Made by a program: the position numbers and the translations under genes. DNA of 64,000 nucleotides from GCA-003244245 sp050699715 (GTDB lineage: Bacteria > Actinomycetota > Actinomycetes > Mycobacteriales > Pseudonocardiaceae): NCBI GenBank assembly GCA_050699715.1, contig JBOHFR010000018.1, forward strand, positions 1-64,000. Direction: 5' to 3'. Each line of letters begins with the position of its first letter. Positions within the stretch are counted from its first letter, which is position 1. Below are positions 53,519 through 61,831 of the stretch, in pieces. The notes under the pieces were generated by a model, which saw only the letters and a list, made by a program, of their open reading frames with translations, was not told the origin of the DNA and did not search any database.

Positions 53519-53954
53519 CGCGTCGGTCATCGTCGAGTTCATCGCCCCCGACGCGGATACCGCGTCAGTCACCCAGCAGCTGTTCGACTGTTGGGTGCAG
53601 ACCGGTGAGGAGTTGCATGCTCCGTCGATGCTCCCGTTGGAGGTCATGAACGCGCTGCTCACCGGGGTGCGCAGGCAGCGGTGGGACGGCCAGGCAGCTG
53701 ATGCCGCAGCCAGTCTGGTCGCCTCGTTTCCGATGGCACTGCACGACGACGGGCGTGACCGTCATCGGGCCTGGGAGTTGGCCCGGCGTTACGACAACCA
53801 TCCGGTCTACGACATGCTGTACGTGGCACTGGCCGAGCGGCTCGGCGAGCCGCTGGTCACCGTCGATGACAAGCTGTGCCGGCGCCTCGCCCACCTCGGT
53901 CTGGTACTCCGACCTGATGAGGCGCTCAAATCCGGTCCTCCATCGGACCGATAA
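53505..53954 (+). CDS. PIN-domain toxin
   Basis: 149 residues starting VAIVDASVIVEFIAPD. Other acids are in LPLEVMNALL, HPVYDMLYVALAERLG and LVTVDDKL, completing the PIN site. Predicted RNase neutralised by the HTH antitoxin in front. GTG start inside the antitoxin gene. Confidence 0.85.
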   Translation: MAIVDASVIVEFIAPDADTASVTQQLFDCWVQTGEELHAPSMLPLEVMNALLTGVRRQRWDGQAADAAASLVASFPMALHDDGRDRHRAWELARRYDNHPVYDMLYVALAERLGEPLVTVDDKLCRRLAHLGLVLRPDEALKSGPPSDR

Positions 53955-54044
53955 CAAGCACGTCGGTGATCTTTGTGGTCCGCTTCGGGCTGGGGATTCA
54001 GAACCAGGCTCTGGCTGTGCCCAAGCGGGATCGTCACGATGCCC

Positions 54045-54059
54045 GAGCGGAACCGCTTG
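54045..54059. promoter_or_regulatory. Operator-like copy 1 (GAGCGGAACCGCTTG)
   Basis: A 15-bp element with AGCGG-AA-CCGCT symmetry. An identical copy lies 37 bp downstream; together they flank the probable promoter of the large unknown gene. Confidence 0.6.
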
Positions 54060-54081
54060 TTGCGTGTTACGCTGCCCAGGC

Positions 54082-54096
54082 GAGCGGAACCGCTTG
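54082..54096. promoter_or_regulatory. Operator-like copy 2 (GAGCGGAACCGCTTG)
   Basis: Identical to the copy at 54045. It ends 15 bases before the ATG, next to the GGGAGG ribosome site, so a bound protein would block transcription or translation. Confidence 0.6.
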
Positions 54097-54110
54097 CGCA
54101 GGGAGGCGTG

Positions 54111-56051
54111 ATGGAACGAGCGTGGAGCGGGCAGCTGCACACGTTGGCGCAGCTCGCGCGCCGGGCCGGAATCTCCGAGGGGCGGGCGCGGGGGCTCGCC
54201 GCGAAGCCGTCGGCGCTGCCACCCCCGGATAGCTTCGACGCCGGTGGCCGGCCGTTGTGGTTGGGCGCGACGGTCGACCGCTGGTGCGCAAGCACCGGGC
54301 GCGTGGTGAATGACGGGGCCCTGTGGCTGTTCAACGTTGACGAGGCCACCAGCACATCGGTGGAACTGCGCCGCGGGTTAGTCAAGCTCGAACGAGTGTG
54401 GGGGGAGCAGGAGCGTTTTTTCACCATCGTGTGGGGCACCCCGCGCGGCCACGTGATCTACCTACTGGCGATAGATGGAGGACAGCACCACGACGACCTC
54501 GCGGACGTCGCTGCGGCCCTGATTGAGCCGCGGTGGTGGCCCACTGCGGTGGTGGTGATGCCGTTCCTTGAATCGCTGCCCATCATCAATGAGCCGATCG
54601 CCGATCTCTACCGGCTCACCACTGCTCCCGACCGTCAGAACCGTCGTCCGCGGGCTGCCGCGGTTCGGTCCGGAGGCTCGCCGTTGTCCGGGCTGCGCCG
54701 CTGGATGTCCCCTGCCACCCACCTCGACATGGACGACGAGGCCGACGGCAATGAGGGGCGATGGGCTACCGAAGCCCCGCCGGTGTCGCCACGGGCGGAG
54801 TGGGTCACCAGCCTGACCATGGAGGAGATCTCCCGGCCGCTAGGCGCCCGGCTGCCGGTATGGATCAGAGGGACGCTAACCGAGCCGCATATCAACCGCA
54901 GCTTGGCCTACAACGGCACATTCACCGTCAAGGACGAGACCACGGGGTGGCCCAAGGTGCAGCAGCGCGTTGAGCGCGCTCTGGAGGTCGGGCTACCTGA
55001 GCAGTACCCGGCGGCATGGGCGGTGCTCGCGGGGGAGGCGAATGCTCGGCTCAAAGAGATCCGTGAGGCGGACGCCGAGGTGCCGGACTCCGGCCTCGGT
55101 TGGTACCTGGTGGCGCGGCCCGCACTGCCGCAGGTACCGCTCGGCCTCGAAAGCCGGCTCGGCGCCATTGCTCCGATCGAGGACCCGGCGCTGGTGGTCG
55201 CAGACTTGATCGCACTACGGGAGGCCGCTGCGGATCTGGAGGTGGGCGACCAGCTCGATGATGTGTACACCGAGGCCATAGCACTACTGTCGCTGCAGCT
55301 GACCAGGCAAACCGACGACCAACGTCGCGGCCGGGTTCCCAGCCGAGTGCCGGTTGCGGAACTCGACGCCGTACTTGACCAGACCCTGCGATCGTTCTGC
55401 GCGCCGTGGGAGGGCCCGGTGATCGACGAGTGGAAGGCGACCCTGACCCCGGTCGAGGATGTCGCAGTGGCGCTGCGCCAGCGCCGGGTGGTGGAGCTGC
55501 TCGGCGGGGACGAGCCTCTGGACCCGTCGAGCGTCGAGGCGGCCTACCGTGATCCCGAGGGCCGCTATGTGGTGATTCTTCCCGCCTGCGGTGACAATCC
55601 GCCCTCCTTCGTGGCCGAGTGGCCGGCCAGCCTCGACGCCGTCGCCGCTTGGAACGATCGCACGGTGCTCGCTGCGGACCACGCCCACCAGGCCACCGCC
55701 ATCCTGGCACTCACCCCGACCGACGACGGGCAGATGCGCGTCGATCCGGTGCCGCTGCGGGGACCCCGCGCCTATGGGAACGCCTTCGCCTACGGTTACG
55801 GCGGCGGCACCCCTGCCACTACCTACACCGCGATCCTGCGCTGCGCGCTGCCTGACAAGTACCAGCCGGTCAGTCTCCTGTTCCACCGGACGTCCGGTGA
55901 TGACGGCGGGCGCCCTATGAGCCAGCTATGGGACGCGATCGCCACCACCAAGGGCCCGCTGCGGCTGCACTGGTCTCAGGTGCAGCAGTGGGCACGCACC
56001 GACCTTGCAACGGTCAAGGCCGCCGCACGCCCCGAGCGGGCCGTACGGTGA
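54111..56051 (+). CDS. Large unidentified protein with N-terminal HTH
   Basis: 646 residues; I do not recognise the family. Residues about 8-57 look like an AlpA/MerR-type HTH (LHTLAQLARRAGISEGRARG then GRPLWLGATVDRWCAS). Residues about 75-165 alternate strands and helices (RFFTIVWGTPRGHVIYLLAI; WWPTAVVVMPFLESLP). Later parts are mixed, with a Gly/Tyr-rich turn region near 560 (GNAFAYGYGGGTPATTY). No Walker, protease or nuclease motif is obvious. ATG is set by GGGAGG four bases upstream. Coupled to a small membrane protein by GTGA overlap. It may bind the two operators in front of it. Confidence 0.7.
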   Translation: MERAWSGQLHTLAQLARRAGISEGRARGLAAKPSALPPPDSFDAGGRPLWLGATVDRWCASTGRVVNDGALWLFNVDEATSTSVELRRGLVKLERVWGEQERFFTIVWGTPRGHVIYLLAIDGGQHHDDLADVAAALIEPRWWPTAVVVMPFLESLPIINEPIADLYRLTTAPDRQNRRPRAAAVRSGGSPLSGLRRWMSPATHLDMDDEADGNEGRWATEAPPVSPRAEWVTSLTMEEISRPLGARLPVWIRGTLTEPHINRSLAYNGTFTVKDETTGWPKVQQRVERALEVGLPEQYPAAWAVLAGEANARLKEIREADAEVPDSGLGWYLVARPALPQVPLGLESRLGAIAPIEDPALVVADLIALREAAADLEVGDQLDDVYTEAIALLSLQLTRQTDDQRRGRVPSRVPVAELDAVLDQTLRSFCAPWEGPVIDEWKATLTPVEDVAVALRQRRVVELLGGDEPLDPSSVEAAYRDPEGRYVVILPACGDNPPSFVAEWPASLDAVAAWNDRTVLAADHAHQATAILALTPTDDGQMRVDPVPLRGPRAYGNAFAYGYGGGTPATTYTAILRCALPDKYQPVSLLFHRTSGDDGGRPMSQLWDAIATTKGPLRLHWSQVQQWARTDLATVKAAARPERAVR

Positions 56052-56329
56052 CGGACTCGCGACCCATCGCTCGCCCCGCCTCGTCGCCGTATACAAGCCT
56101 GCTGCGCTACATACTGGCCGACGACCGACGCACCGTTCGCGCTCGGCGCCTCTTGGTAACTGCGGCCTTCTGCATGCTTACGTTGTTCGTGCTCCTTGTG
56201 ACGATCGCGCTGCTCGCCAACGGCATGGTCGGCTGGGTTCCAGTCGCCAGCGGTGGTGGTGCAGCAACTGTGCTCGGCGCTGTAGCCCGTTGGGGGGCGG
56301 TCCGCCGCCGTCGGCGGCGCAGTGGTTAG
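56048..56329 (+). CDS. Small two-TM protein coupled to the HTH protein
   Basis: 93 residues. A short basic N-terminal part (RYILADDRRTVRARRLLVTA) is followed by two membrane helices (FCMLTLFVLLVTIALLANGM; VPVASGGGAATVLGAVARW) and a basic tail RRRRRR. GTG overlaps the upstream stop. It could be the membrane partner or effector of the large protein. Confidence 0.65.
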   Translation: MTDSRPIARPASSPYTSLLRYILADDRRTVRARRLLVTAAFCMLTLFVLLVTIALLANGMVGWVPVASGGGAATVLGAVARWGAVRRRRRRSG

Positions 56330-56691
56330 CCACGGAAGTTGGCAGCAATCTCGCCGGTGGTGAGGAACTCGCGGGCAGCGTCCTCGGTGAGCTTGCCTGA
56401 GCGGACCAGCATGGTCAGTGTGTCGCGGACTTGGTAGGTAATTGCGCGCGAGCGGCGGTCACCGCCACGCGTATATGCAGGGACCCATAGACTGCGTTCG
56501 CTGCGGCTGACGAGCCTGGTGAGAGTTGATTGGCGGCGCGCTCCAGGGCGTTGGCGCGCCCCCGCTGCCTGCTGGACCGGGTCGACCAGATCGGCGACAG
56601 GATCACGAGGTCGGTAGGCGAGAAGGCCGCTTAGCGGTTCTCGAAGATGCGGCAGGAGGCATGTGCCCGTCGCCGAGACCGAGAGGAGCAC
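56326..56691 (-). CDS. Hypothetical protein, possibly degraded
   Basis: The last 45 residues (YQVRDTLTMLVRSGKLTEDA then AREFLTTGEIAANFRG) look like a genuine helical protein end. The upstream part is less protein-like. It overlaps the small two-TM gene tail to tail. The rest of the gap to 56.94 kb holds no gene I can support. Confidence 0.3.
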   Translation of the reverse strand: MLLSVSATGTCLLPHLREPLSGLLAYRPRDPVADLVDPVQQAAGARQRPGARRQSTLTRLVSRSERSLWVPAYTRGGDRRSRAITYQVRDTLTMLVRSGKLTEDAAREFLTTGEIAANFRG

Positions 56692-56937
56692 CAGGCCGGC
56701 GCCGACGCGCTATTCATGCACCAGGAGCTGTCGCCGTCACGCCGACCAGCGCCATGGACGTTGCGCTCCTCGCATGTGTCTGACCCAGTCGATGTGGTGG
56801 ACATTCGGGTGGTGCGCTCTGGCCGCTGGCACGCTGGCCGAGAGGCTCGCCGAGCAGACGCTGGCTGACGCGCGCTGCCGGGTTGCGGAGTTCGACGACC
56901 GCCTGCCCCGGGAATGACTGCGGCGGGCCGAGCCTGG

Positions 56938-57318
56938 TCAGTACGGGGAGCTCAAGTCCGGGAACATCGGGAAGTGCCGCACGTTTCGGGTCAGCACCGT
57001 GCGGTCGAGGATCCGCGCTGTGGCCGCGATCAGCAGGTCGGCGGTGTCGATGCCGCAGTGGCTCGGCAGCCATCGACGCCCGAGCCAGCCGGCTTCCTCG
57101 GCAGTGTCCTCGTTGACCTGGTGCCATTCGAACGCGTCCAGTAGCTCCCGGGTCGGTTGCTCCTCGTGGGGGCGCATCCCAGCGAGGATCTCGGCCCGGA
57201 CCACCACGCTCGAGTGCAGGACCGCGCTGTGGCGTAGATCCTCGAGGACCCGGGTGGCAGGCGCGAGCCCGCGCAGGACGTCGACGAGCACCGAGGTGTC
57301 CACCAGCACGCCTGTCAT
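56938..57318 (-). CDS. vapC: VapC toxin
   Basis: 126-residue PIN RNase: GVLVDTSVLVDVLRG, VVVRAEILAGM, GIDTADLLIAATARILD and VLTRNVRHFPMF supply the four conserved acids and the closing strand. ATG overlaps the vapB stop by four bases. Confidence 0.92.
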   Translation of the reverse strand: MTGVLVDTSVLVDVLRGLAPATRVLEDLRHSAVLHSSVVVRAEILAGMRPHEEQPTRELLDAFEWHQVNEDTAEEAGWLGRRWLPSHCGIDTADLLIAATARILDRTVLTRNVRHFPMFPDLSSPY

Positions 57319-57563
57319 GCGTCGGCGAGTCGGCGTCCCGAGCGCATTCGCTCGACGTAGGTCTCTCCGGTCTCGTTCCGGTCGGCCCAGGCTCCGGCTC
57401 CGGCGCGAAGGCGGCTCAGGTCATGCTCGAGATCCCGGTCGCCGCCGTAACACTGATCGACCGCTTGCCGCACCAGCTCTGACAGCGACAGCCCGCTCTC
57501 GGCCGACTTCGCGTCCAGTATCCGTTTCTGATTCTCCGTGAGCGAGATCTGGGTACGCAACAT
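57315..57563 (-). CDS. vapB: VapB antitoxin (ribbon-helix-helix)
   Basis: 82 residues. MLRTQISLTENQKRILDAKS then LSLSELVRQAVDQCY is a classical RHH. The C-terminal half (ADRNETGETYVERMRSGRRL) should fold on the toxin. The A/T-rich ATGTAATATTACAT just upstream is a palindromic operator. Confidence 0.9.
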   Translation of the reverse strand: MLRTQISLTENQKRILDAKSAESGLSLSELVRQAVDQCYGGDRDLEHDLSRLRAGAGAWADRNETGETYVERMRSGRRLADA

Positions 57564-57578
57564 GATGTAATATTACAT
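57563..57578. promoter_or_regulatory. AT-rich palindromic operator of vapBC
   Basis: ATGTAATATTACAT directly adjoins and overlaps the vapB start codon, in a GC-rich surrounding. It is a likely VapB binding site. Confidence 0.55.
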
Positions 57579-57612
57579 CGTCACAGTCCGGTGAGCGGCC
57601 GCAAAGTGAGAC

Positions 57613-59064
57613 TCACGACCCCCAGGCTGAGACGACGTCGCCGGGTCCCCACACGAGGTCAACCAGGTCGGGATCCAGACCTGGAGTGGTTCCGGAGAGG
57701 CTCACCACGGCCAGTCCGGTGGTGTCGGGTGCGAAGCCGGGTACCTGGGCGGCACCTCGTACGAGGTCGGCAAGGTCGTGACCGTCGAAGGGGGTGGCCA
57801 ACCACTTGATCGACCCGGCGAAGAGGATCCGTTGCGCGACCGGCGGCCGGTCGGCTCCGACCAGGTCGATCTCGGGATTGAACTGCCGGTTCCACCAGCC
57901 TCCGACGGTGTCGAGATCGGGCCAGGGCAGCTCACCGGCTGCGGCGGCGAGCTCGAGCGTCTGGCGGACCAGTGGTTCGACCGCTCGGCCACGCCACGTG
58001 GCCCATCGTCGCCGTACTACCCGGAAGGCCACCTCCGGTCGTCCACGGCGGGCCTGTTCGTGCGCGGACCGCAGGGCCGCCAAGTACAGCCGGAGGTTGC
58101 TGTCGGCGACCCGGTACAGGGCCGGCTTGCCGGGTCGGGTCGACAGCGGCTCGTCGACCGTGAGCACCCGTTTGTCCTCGACCAGCCGGCGCAGCAGCGG
58201 TGACAGCGATCCCGACGGGATCGCCCCTTGCCGACCCCCCGCGGCTGCGGCGATGGTGGCGTGCGTCCGATCGCCACCTCCCACTGCCTCCAGCACGCGT
58301 CGTGCCTGATCGGCGGCGGGGAACTCGGCCATGAGCGCAGACTCGGGCACGCTGAACAGCGGGGCGGCCGGGTCGGCGCACTCAGCCTCAAGGAACGACA
58401 GCGCGGGTGTGCCGTGCGGCCAGCTCCGCAGAATGCCGGGCAGCCCGCCCGAGACGAGGTGGGCGTCGATCGCGTCGGCCGGGCCCAGACCGGTTGCGGT
58501 GGCGGTCTCGGCCACCGTGAGCGGACCGAGAACGAGATTGTCGGCCCGCCCGAAGAACGGGCGGTCGTAGGCGGTGAGGCGGGCCATCATGTGGATGTCG
58601 CTGCCGAGCAGCAGCATCAGCACGGGGTGCCCGCTCAGCAGCCGGTCCCAGGCCGTCTGTAGTGCACCATCGAAGACAGCGTCCTGCTCGGCCAGCCAGG
58701 GCAGCTCGTCCAGCACGACGATGCACGGCGTGGTCGGCAGCACTGCGGCCAGCACCCGGAAGGCGTCTGGCCAGCTACCCGACCCGTTCGTCGCGACGAG
58801 CTCGCGATCGGTGGGCAGCGAGGAGTCCCTCAGATCGGCCAGAAAGGCGGCCACCGACTCGACCGGCGAGGCCCCCTTGGTCGCAGCGAAGTACAGGTAT
58901 GGCACCTCGGCCCGGTCGCAGAACTCCTGCACGAGCCGGGACTTGCCGACCTGACGCCGGCCACGGAGGGCGACTGCCGTCGCCGAACCCGAAGCAGCGA
59001 CGTGGCCCAAGCGCTTTCCCAGGAGAGAGAGCTCGCGGGATCGTCCGATAAATGTAGTCGCCAT
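57613..59064 (-). CDS. AAA ATPase with C-terminal DUF234 (archaeal-type ATPase)
   Basis: 483 residues. Walker A VALRGRRQVGKSRLVQEF, Walker B CIVVLDELPWLAEQD, sensor LLLGSDIHMM, then a winged-helix linker. The DUF234 nuclease-like end carries FNPEIDLVGAD and FAGSIKW, an E/D-x-K arrangement. Family members are ATPases of mobile or conflict-related loci; their target is unknown. A cluster of CTACGTAG and GTAG repeats covers the start, so autoregulation is likely. No ribosome site is visible; the mRNA may be leaderless. Confidence 0.85.
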   Translation of the reverse strand: MATTFIGRSRELSLLGKRLGHVAASGSATAVALRGRRQVGKSRLVQEFCDRAEVPYLYFAATKGASPVESVAAFLADLRDSSLPTDRELVATNGSGSWPDAFRVLAAVLPTTPCIVVLDELPWLAEQDAVFDGALQTAWDRLLSGHPVLMLLLGSDIHMMARLTAYDRPFFGRADNLVLGPLTVAETATATGLGPADAIDAHLVSGGLPGILRSWPHGTPALSFLEAECADPAAPLFSVPESALMAEFPAADQARRVLEAVGGGDRTHATIAAAAGGRQGAIPSGSLSPLLRRLVEDKRVLTVDEPLSTRPGKPALYRVADSNLRLYLAALRSAHEQARRGRPEVAFRVVRRRWATWRGRAVEPLVRQTLELAAAAGELPWPDLDTVGGWWNRQFNPEIDLVGADRPPVAQRILFAGSIKWLATPFDGHDLADLVRGAAQVPGFAPDTTGLAVVSLSGTTPGLDPDLVDLVWGPGDVVSAWGS

Positions 59065-59100
59065 CTACGTAGCTTATCGTTATGTAGAGCCGAACTACAT
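59051..59100. promoter_or_regulatory. Repeat cluster at the ATPase promoter
   Basis: AATGTAGT and ACTACATT form an 8-bp inverted repeat 34 bp apart, with palindrome CTACGTAG at 59065 and TATGTAG at 59081 between. This AT-richer patch is a likely operator and promoter. Confidence 0.5.
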
Positions 59101-59109
59101 TCGACGTGG

Positions 59110-59250
59110 TCAGCGGCGTGGGGGAGAGGGCGCGGAGGTTTCCCAGGCGCGGGCGTAGCGACGGGCGCCTGGGTGGGCGTCGCGGCTGCGGTAGACGATG
59201 TAGGGGCGGGTCAGGTAGCCCAGGGGTGCGCTGAAGACGTGCACCAGGCC
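59110..59250 (-). pseudogene. narI: Second narI fragment (C-terminal tail)
   Basis: Reads GLVHVFSAPLGYLTRPYIVY then RSRDAHPGARRYARAWE and a stop, the C terminus of NarI including the helix before the tail. About 80 percent of bases match the tail of the narI remnant at 52.2 kb, in the same orientation, by eye. Everything upstream in the gene is replaced by the leader of the oxygenase operon. Confidence 0.85.
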
Positions 59251-59291
59251 TCCATAATCCCGAAACTTCAGTTGTCCCAGGGGGCGCAACA

Positions 59292-60584
59292 GTGAGCACG
59301 GAGTGGATTCCCAACACAGCCTTCTGGACCAGCGAGTTCCCCTCACGGACCGTCGGCCGCACCATACCGGAGCTGTTCAAGCAGCTGTTTCCGCCAGCTG
59401 TCGTCGACGCCCACGACGTGCTCGATGGCCTACGCGCGCTGCGTGAGGCGAAGCTCGCGACGACGGGCACGACCGCCAAGGCTCGAGTCTACGTTGGAGA
59501 GGACCGGCGCGACGACCTCGTCGACCACGTCTTGGCGGCCGACGCCTGGCCGGACAATGACGACTTCGTCGCCGGGATGCAGTCGCTCGTCGGCGCCGAA
59601 CGGTTCAGCCTCATCGTCAACAACCTCGAGACGACCAGCGAGCGCCTGTCGGCTGGCTTCGGACAGCTACTCGGGTCGGTGTTCGAAGGCTGGGGCGTTC
59701 CGGCTGGCGGAGCCGAGCAGGTGGCGTTCATCGGTAACTACTCCGGTACGGCCTTCGGCGTTCACGAAGGTTACGAGGACGCGTTCCTCGTCCACCTCGG
59801 CCCCGGCGTCAAGAACTTCTATTGCTGGTCGCCGGAGGTGTATGAGAAGCAGACCGGCTCGACCCGGCCGCTGTTCGGCGACTACACCTGGCTGCTGCAG
59901 CACGGCCAGCTTTTCGTGCTCGAACCCGGAGATGTCCTGTTCCTCCCCCGGCGGGTGTTCCACGTCGGCATGCAGTCGGAGTTCTCCGTGTCCGTGGCGA
60001 TCCCCCTCTACACGTATCCGGACATCCGCCTGCTCAGGTTCGCCGTGATGCCCGAAGTGCTCGACGCGGCCCTGGACAACGAGGCTGGCGGCATGTTTGA
60101 GCCGTCGCCGATGCACGACCTGTCCGCGGGCTGGCGGCCGGCCGTTGACCGGCTGTCTCCGCTGATGCTCAGCGCCCTCGGGAAGGCGACCGCGGGGCTG
60201 GACGGTCTACTGTCCGCAGCGCTGAGCCGGAGATGGCACGCGATGCTCAGTAACGGAGGCTGGGAGGTGGTCGACCTCGACCTTGCCCGCGACGCCGCCG
60301 TCGCAGCGCACTCCGACGAGCTGATCGCCCCCGGGGCCGCAGTGCGTCTGCGGGCGCCGTACCAGATCCGCCTCGATGAGACAGGCCGCGCATATCTGCG
60401 CGGTGCCGCTGTCGCTGCACCGCACGGTCCGTTTCCCTGTCCACTCGTCGCCCGGTTCAACTCCGGCGATCATGTCGAACTGCCGGACGATCCCGCCATG
60501 CTGGCCGAGGTCCGGGCACTCGCCGCGACCGGCGGCATTCAGGTAGGGCCGTTCTCTGACGGTATCGAAAAGGAGCAAGACTAG
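59292..60584 (+). CDS. JmjC/cupin-like Fe(II) oxygenase
   Basis: 430 residues. The double-stranded beta-helix core spans about 105-245: FIGNYSGTAFGVHEGYEDAF then LVHLGPGVKNFYCWSP and LEPGDVLFLPRRVFHVGMQS. His158 and His224 are clear metal ligands. The usual Asp two after the first His is Gly160, so the acid ligand may be Glu159 or Glu162. The C-terminal 150 residues probably form the dimer or wing part. GTG behind AGGGGG. Its stop shares a base with the start of the diiron oxidase gene. Probable 2-oxoglutarate-dependent hydroxylase; substrate unknown. Confidence 0.75.
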   Translation: MSTEWIPNTAFWTSEFPSRTVGRTIPELFKQLFPPAVVDAHDVLDGLRALREAKLATTGTTAKARVYVGEDRRDDLVDHVLAADAWPDNDDFVAGMQSLVGAERFSLIVNNLETTSERLSAGFGQLLGSVFEGWGVPAGGAEQVAFIGNYSGTAFGVHEGYEDAFLVHLGPGVKNFYCWSPEVYEKQTGSTRPLFGDYTWLLQHGQLFVLEPGDVLFLPRRVFHVGMQSEFSVSVAIPLYTYPDIRLLRFAVMPEVLDAALDNEAGGMFEPSPMHDLSAGWRPAVDRLSPLMLSALGKATAGLDGLLSAALSRRWHAMLSNGGWEVVDLDLARDAAVAAHSDELIAPGAAVRLRAPYQIRLDETGRAYLRGAAVAAPHGPFPCPLVARFNSGDHVELPDDPAMLAEVRALAATGGIQVGPFSDGIEKEQD

Positions 60585-61414
60585 TGCGCGCGTCGAATTC
60601 ACTGGTTCACGCCTACCTTGAGAAGTTCCCTGAGACGAAGGCGTGTATCCACGCGACGCTCAACGGCGAATTCGACCTCGGGAACTCCCTGGTCGACGAC
60701 CACCTCGCGCCCATGATGGACTGGGTGTACGCCCGGATCAACGATGACGTGGCGCCCAGGCGTCTCACCGCACCACAGGCCCTGCTGTTCATCGAGGAAC
60801 TCTCGGTGTTCGCACGGTACAACTCCCAATTTCTACGTCAGGCGGCGGTCTCGGTAGAGGGCGCGTGCTTCGAATTGGCCCAGGAGTTCCGGCGGAATCA
60901 CCTTGAGGAGGGCGGCGAGCGCGGTAGGACCCCGGCGCATTATGTGCTTTATTCAACTGCGCTTCTGAGTGATCTCGGCGTGATGGTCAACGGCCACGTG
61001 CCGGCACCCGAGACCCACACACTCCTGACGCTCCACAACCTGCTGGTCACCTCGCACTCCCCGAGTACGATCTGCGGCGGCTACTACGCCACCGAAGGCG
61101 TCGCGATTAACGAGACGGTCCTGCTCAAAGCCATCACCGACCGGTACGGTGAGCTGACCGTCGGCGCCAGCGGTACAGCGCTGGGGAAGCTGGACTACTA
61201 CTATTCCCTCCACCTCGACGATGAGCACGAGGCAGCCTCCGGCGGGGGTCTGAGCGTCGAAGCCGAACACATCGAGGGCATCGCCCAGTTCATCAGAAAG
61301 AGCGAAGTATTCAACCTCAACCTTCCGCAGGTGTGCGACGGCTTCCTTCAGATCATGGAAGGTATGACATACTGGTGGTCGGAACTTATTTCAAGATCCA
61401 GAAAGGTGACTTAA
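60584..61414 (+). CDS. Haem-oxygenase-like diiron oxidase (HDO superfamily)
   Basis: 276 residues, helical. Candidate iron ligands are Glu112 and His119 (E-x6-H in GGERGRTPAHYVLY), Glu171 (YYATEGVAINE), and His210 with Glu214 (SLHLDDEH). This spacing is close to that of CADD/BesC/UndA-type enzymes. Such oxidases cleave C-C bonds, N-oxygenate amines or desaturate fatty acids. AGGAG precedes the GTG, which overlaps the previous stop. The substrate is open; lysine-like or amine substrates are possible by analogy. Confidence 0.72.
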   Translation: MRASNSLVHAYLEKFPETKACIHATLNGEFDLGNSLVDDHLAPMMDWVYARINDDVAPRRLTAPQALLFIEELSVFARYNSQFLRQAAVSVEGACFELAQEFRRNHLEEGGERGRTPAHYVLYSTALLSDLGVMVNGHVPAPETHTLLTLHNLLVTSHSPSTICGGYYATEGVAINETVLLKAITDRYGELTVGASGTALGKLDYYYSLHLDDEHEAASGGGLSVEAEHIEGIAQFIRKSEVFNLNLPQVCDGFLQIMEGMTYWWSELISRSRKVT

Positions 61415-61831
61415 TTGGCTACGGAAGACGAGCGCATCCGCACCGGCGGCTGTCTCTGCGGGAACATCCGGTACACGGTTTCCGGGCCTCCCGACTATCC
61501 CCATGTCTGCAGCTGCCCGCACTGCCAGCGCCTGTCCGGCAGCCCCATGATGTCGTGGGTGGAGTTCCCCCTCGCCGGATTCAAATGGACTGGGCCCGGC
61601 GGCGAGCCTTCGTGGTACTACACGTATCCGGACTCCAAGCGCGGGTTCTGCGGGGTGTGCGGCAGCCAGGTCTGCGCCCAAGACGACGGAGCCGACAGCA
61701 TCTGTATGACGATGTCAGGCCTGGACGACCCCGGTGAGTTCGGCCCGGTCGCACAAAGCTTCAAAGAGAACGGCGTCTCGTGGTTGCCGCGCGTTCCGTG
61801 GAACGTCCCGGCCGCAGACCAGGCTGTCTGA
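61415..61831 (+). CDS. GFA/CENP-V-type zinc protein
   Basis: 138 residues with TGGCLCGNIRYTVSG, VCSCPHCQRLSGSP and GFCGVCGSQVCA, the zinc-binding Cys set of the GFA fold. TTG start directly abuts the preceding TAA, so translation is coupled. The family was named for glutathione-dependent formaldehyde activation, yet actinomycetes use mycothiol; the role is probably different or uses another thiol. Confidence 0.85.
   Translation: MATEDERIRTGGCLCGNIRYTVSGPPDYPHVCSCPHCQRLSGSPMMSWVEFPLAGFKWTGPGGEPSWYYTYPDSKRGFCGVCGSQVCAQDDGADSICMTMSGLDDPGEFGPVAQSFKENGVSWLPRVPWNVPAADQAV

Noticed and set aside
50860..59250. Prophage or integrative element.
   Set aside because: No integrase, capsid, terminase or tRNA attachment site is present; only toxin-antitoxin and unknown genes are seen.
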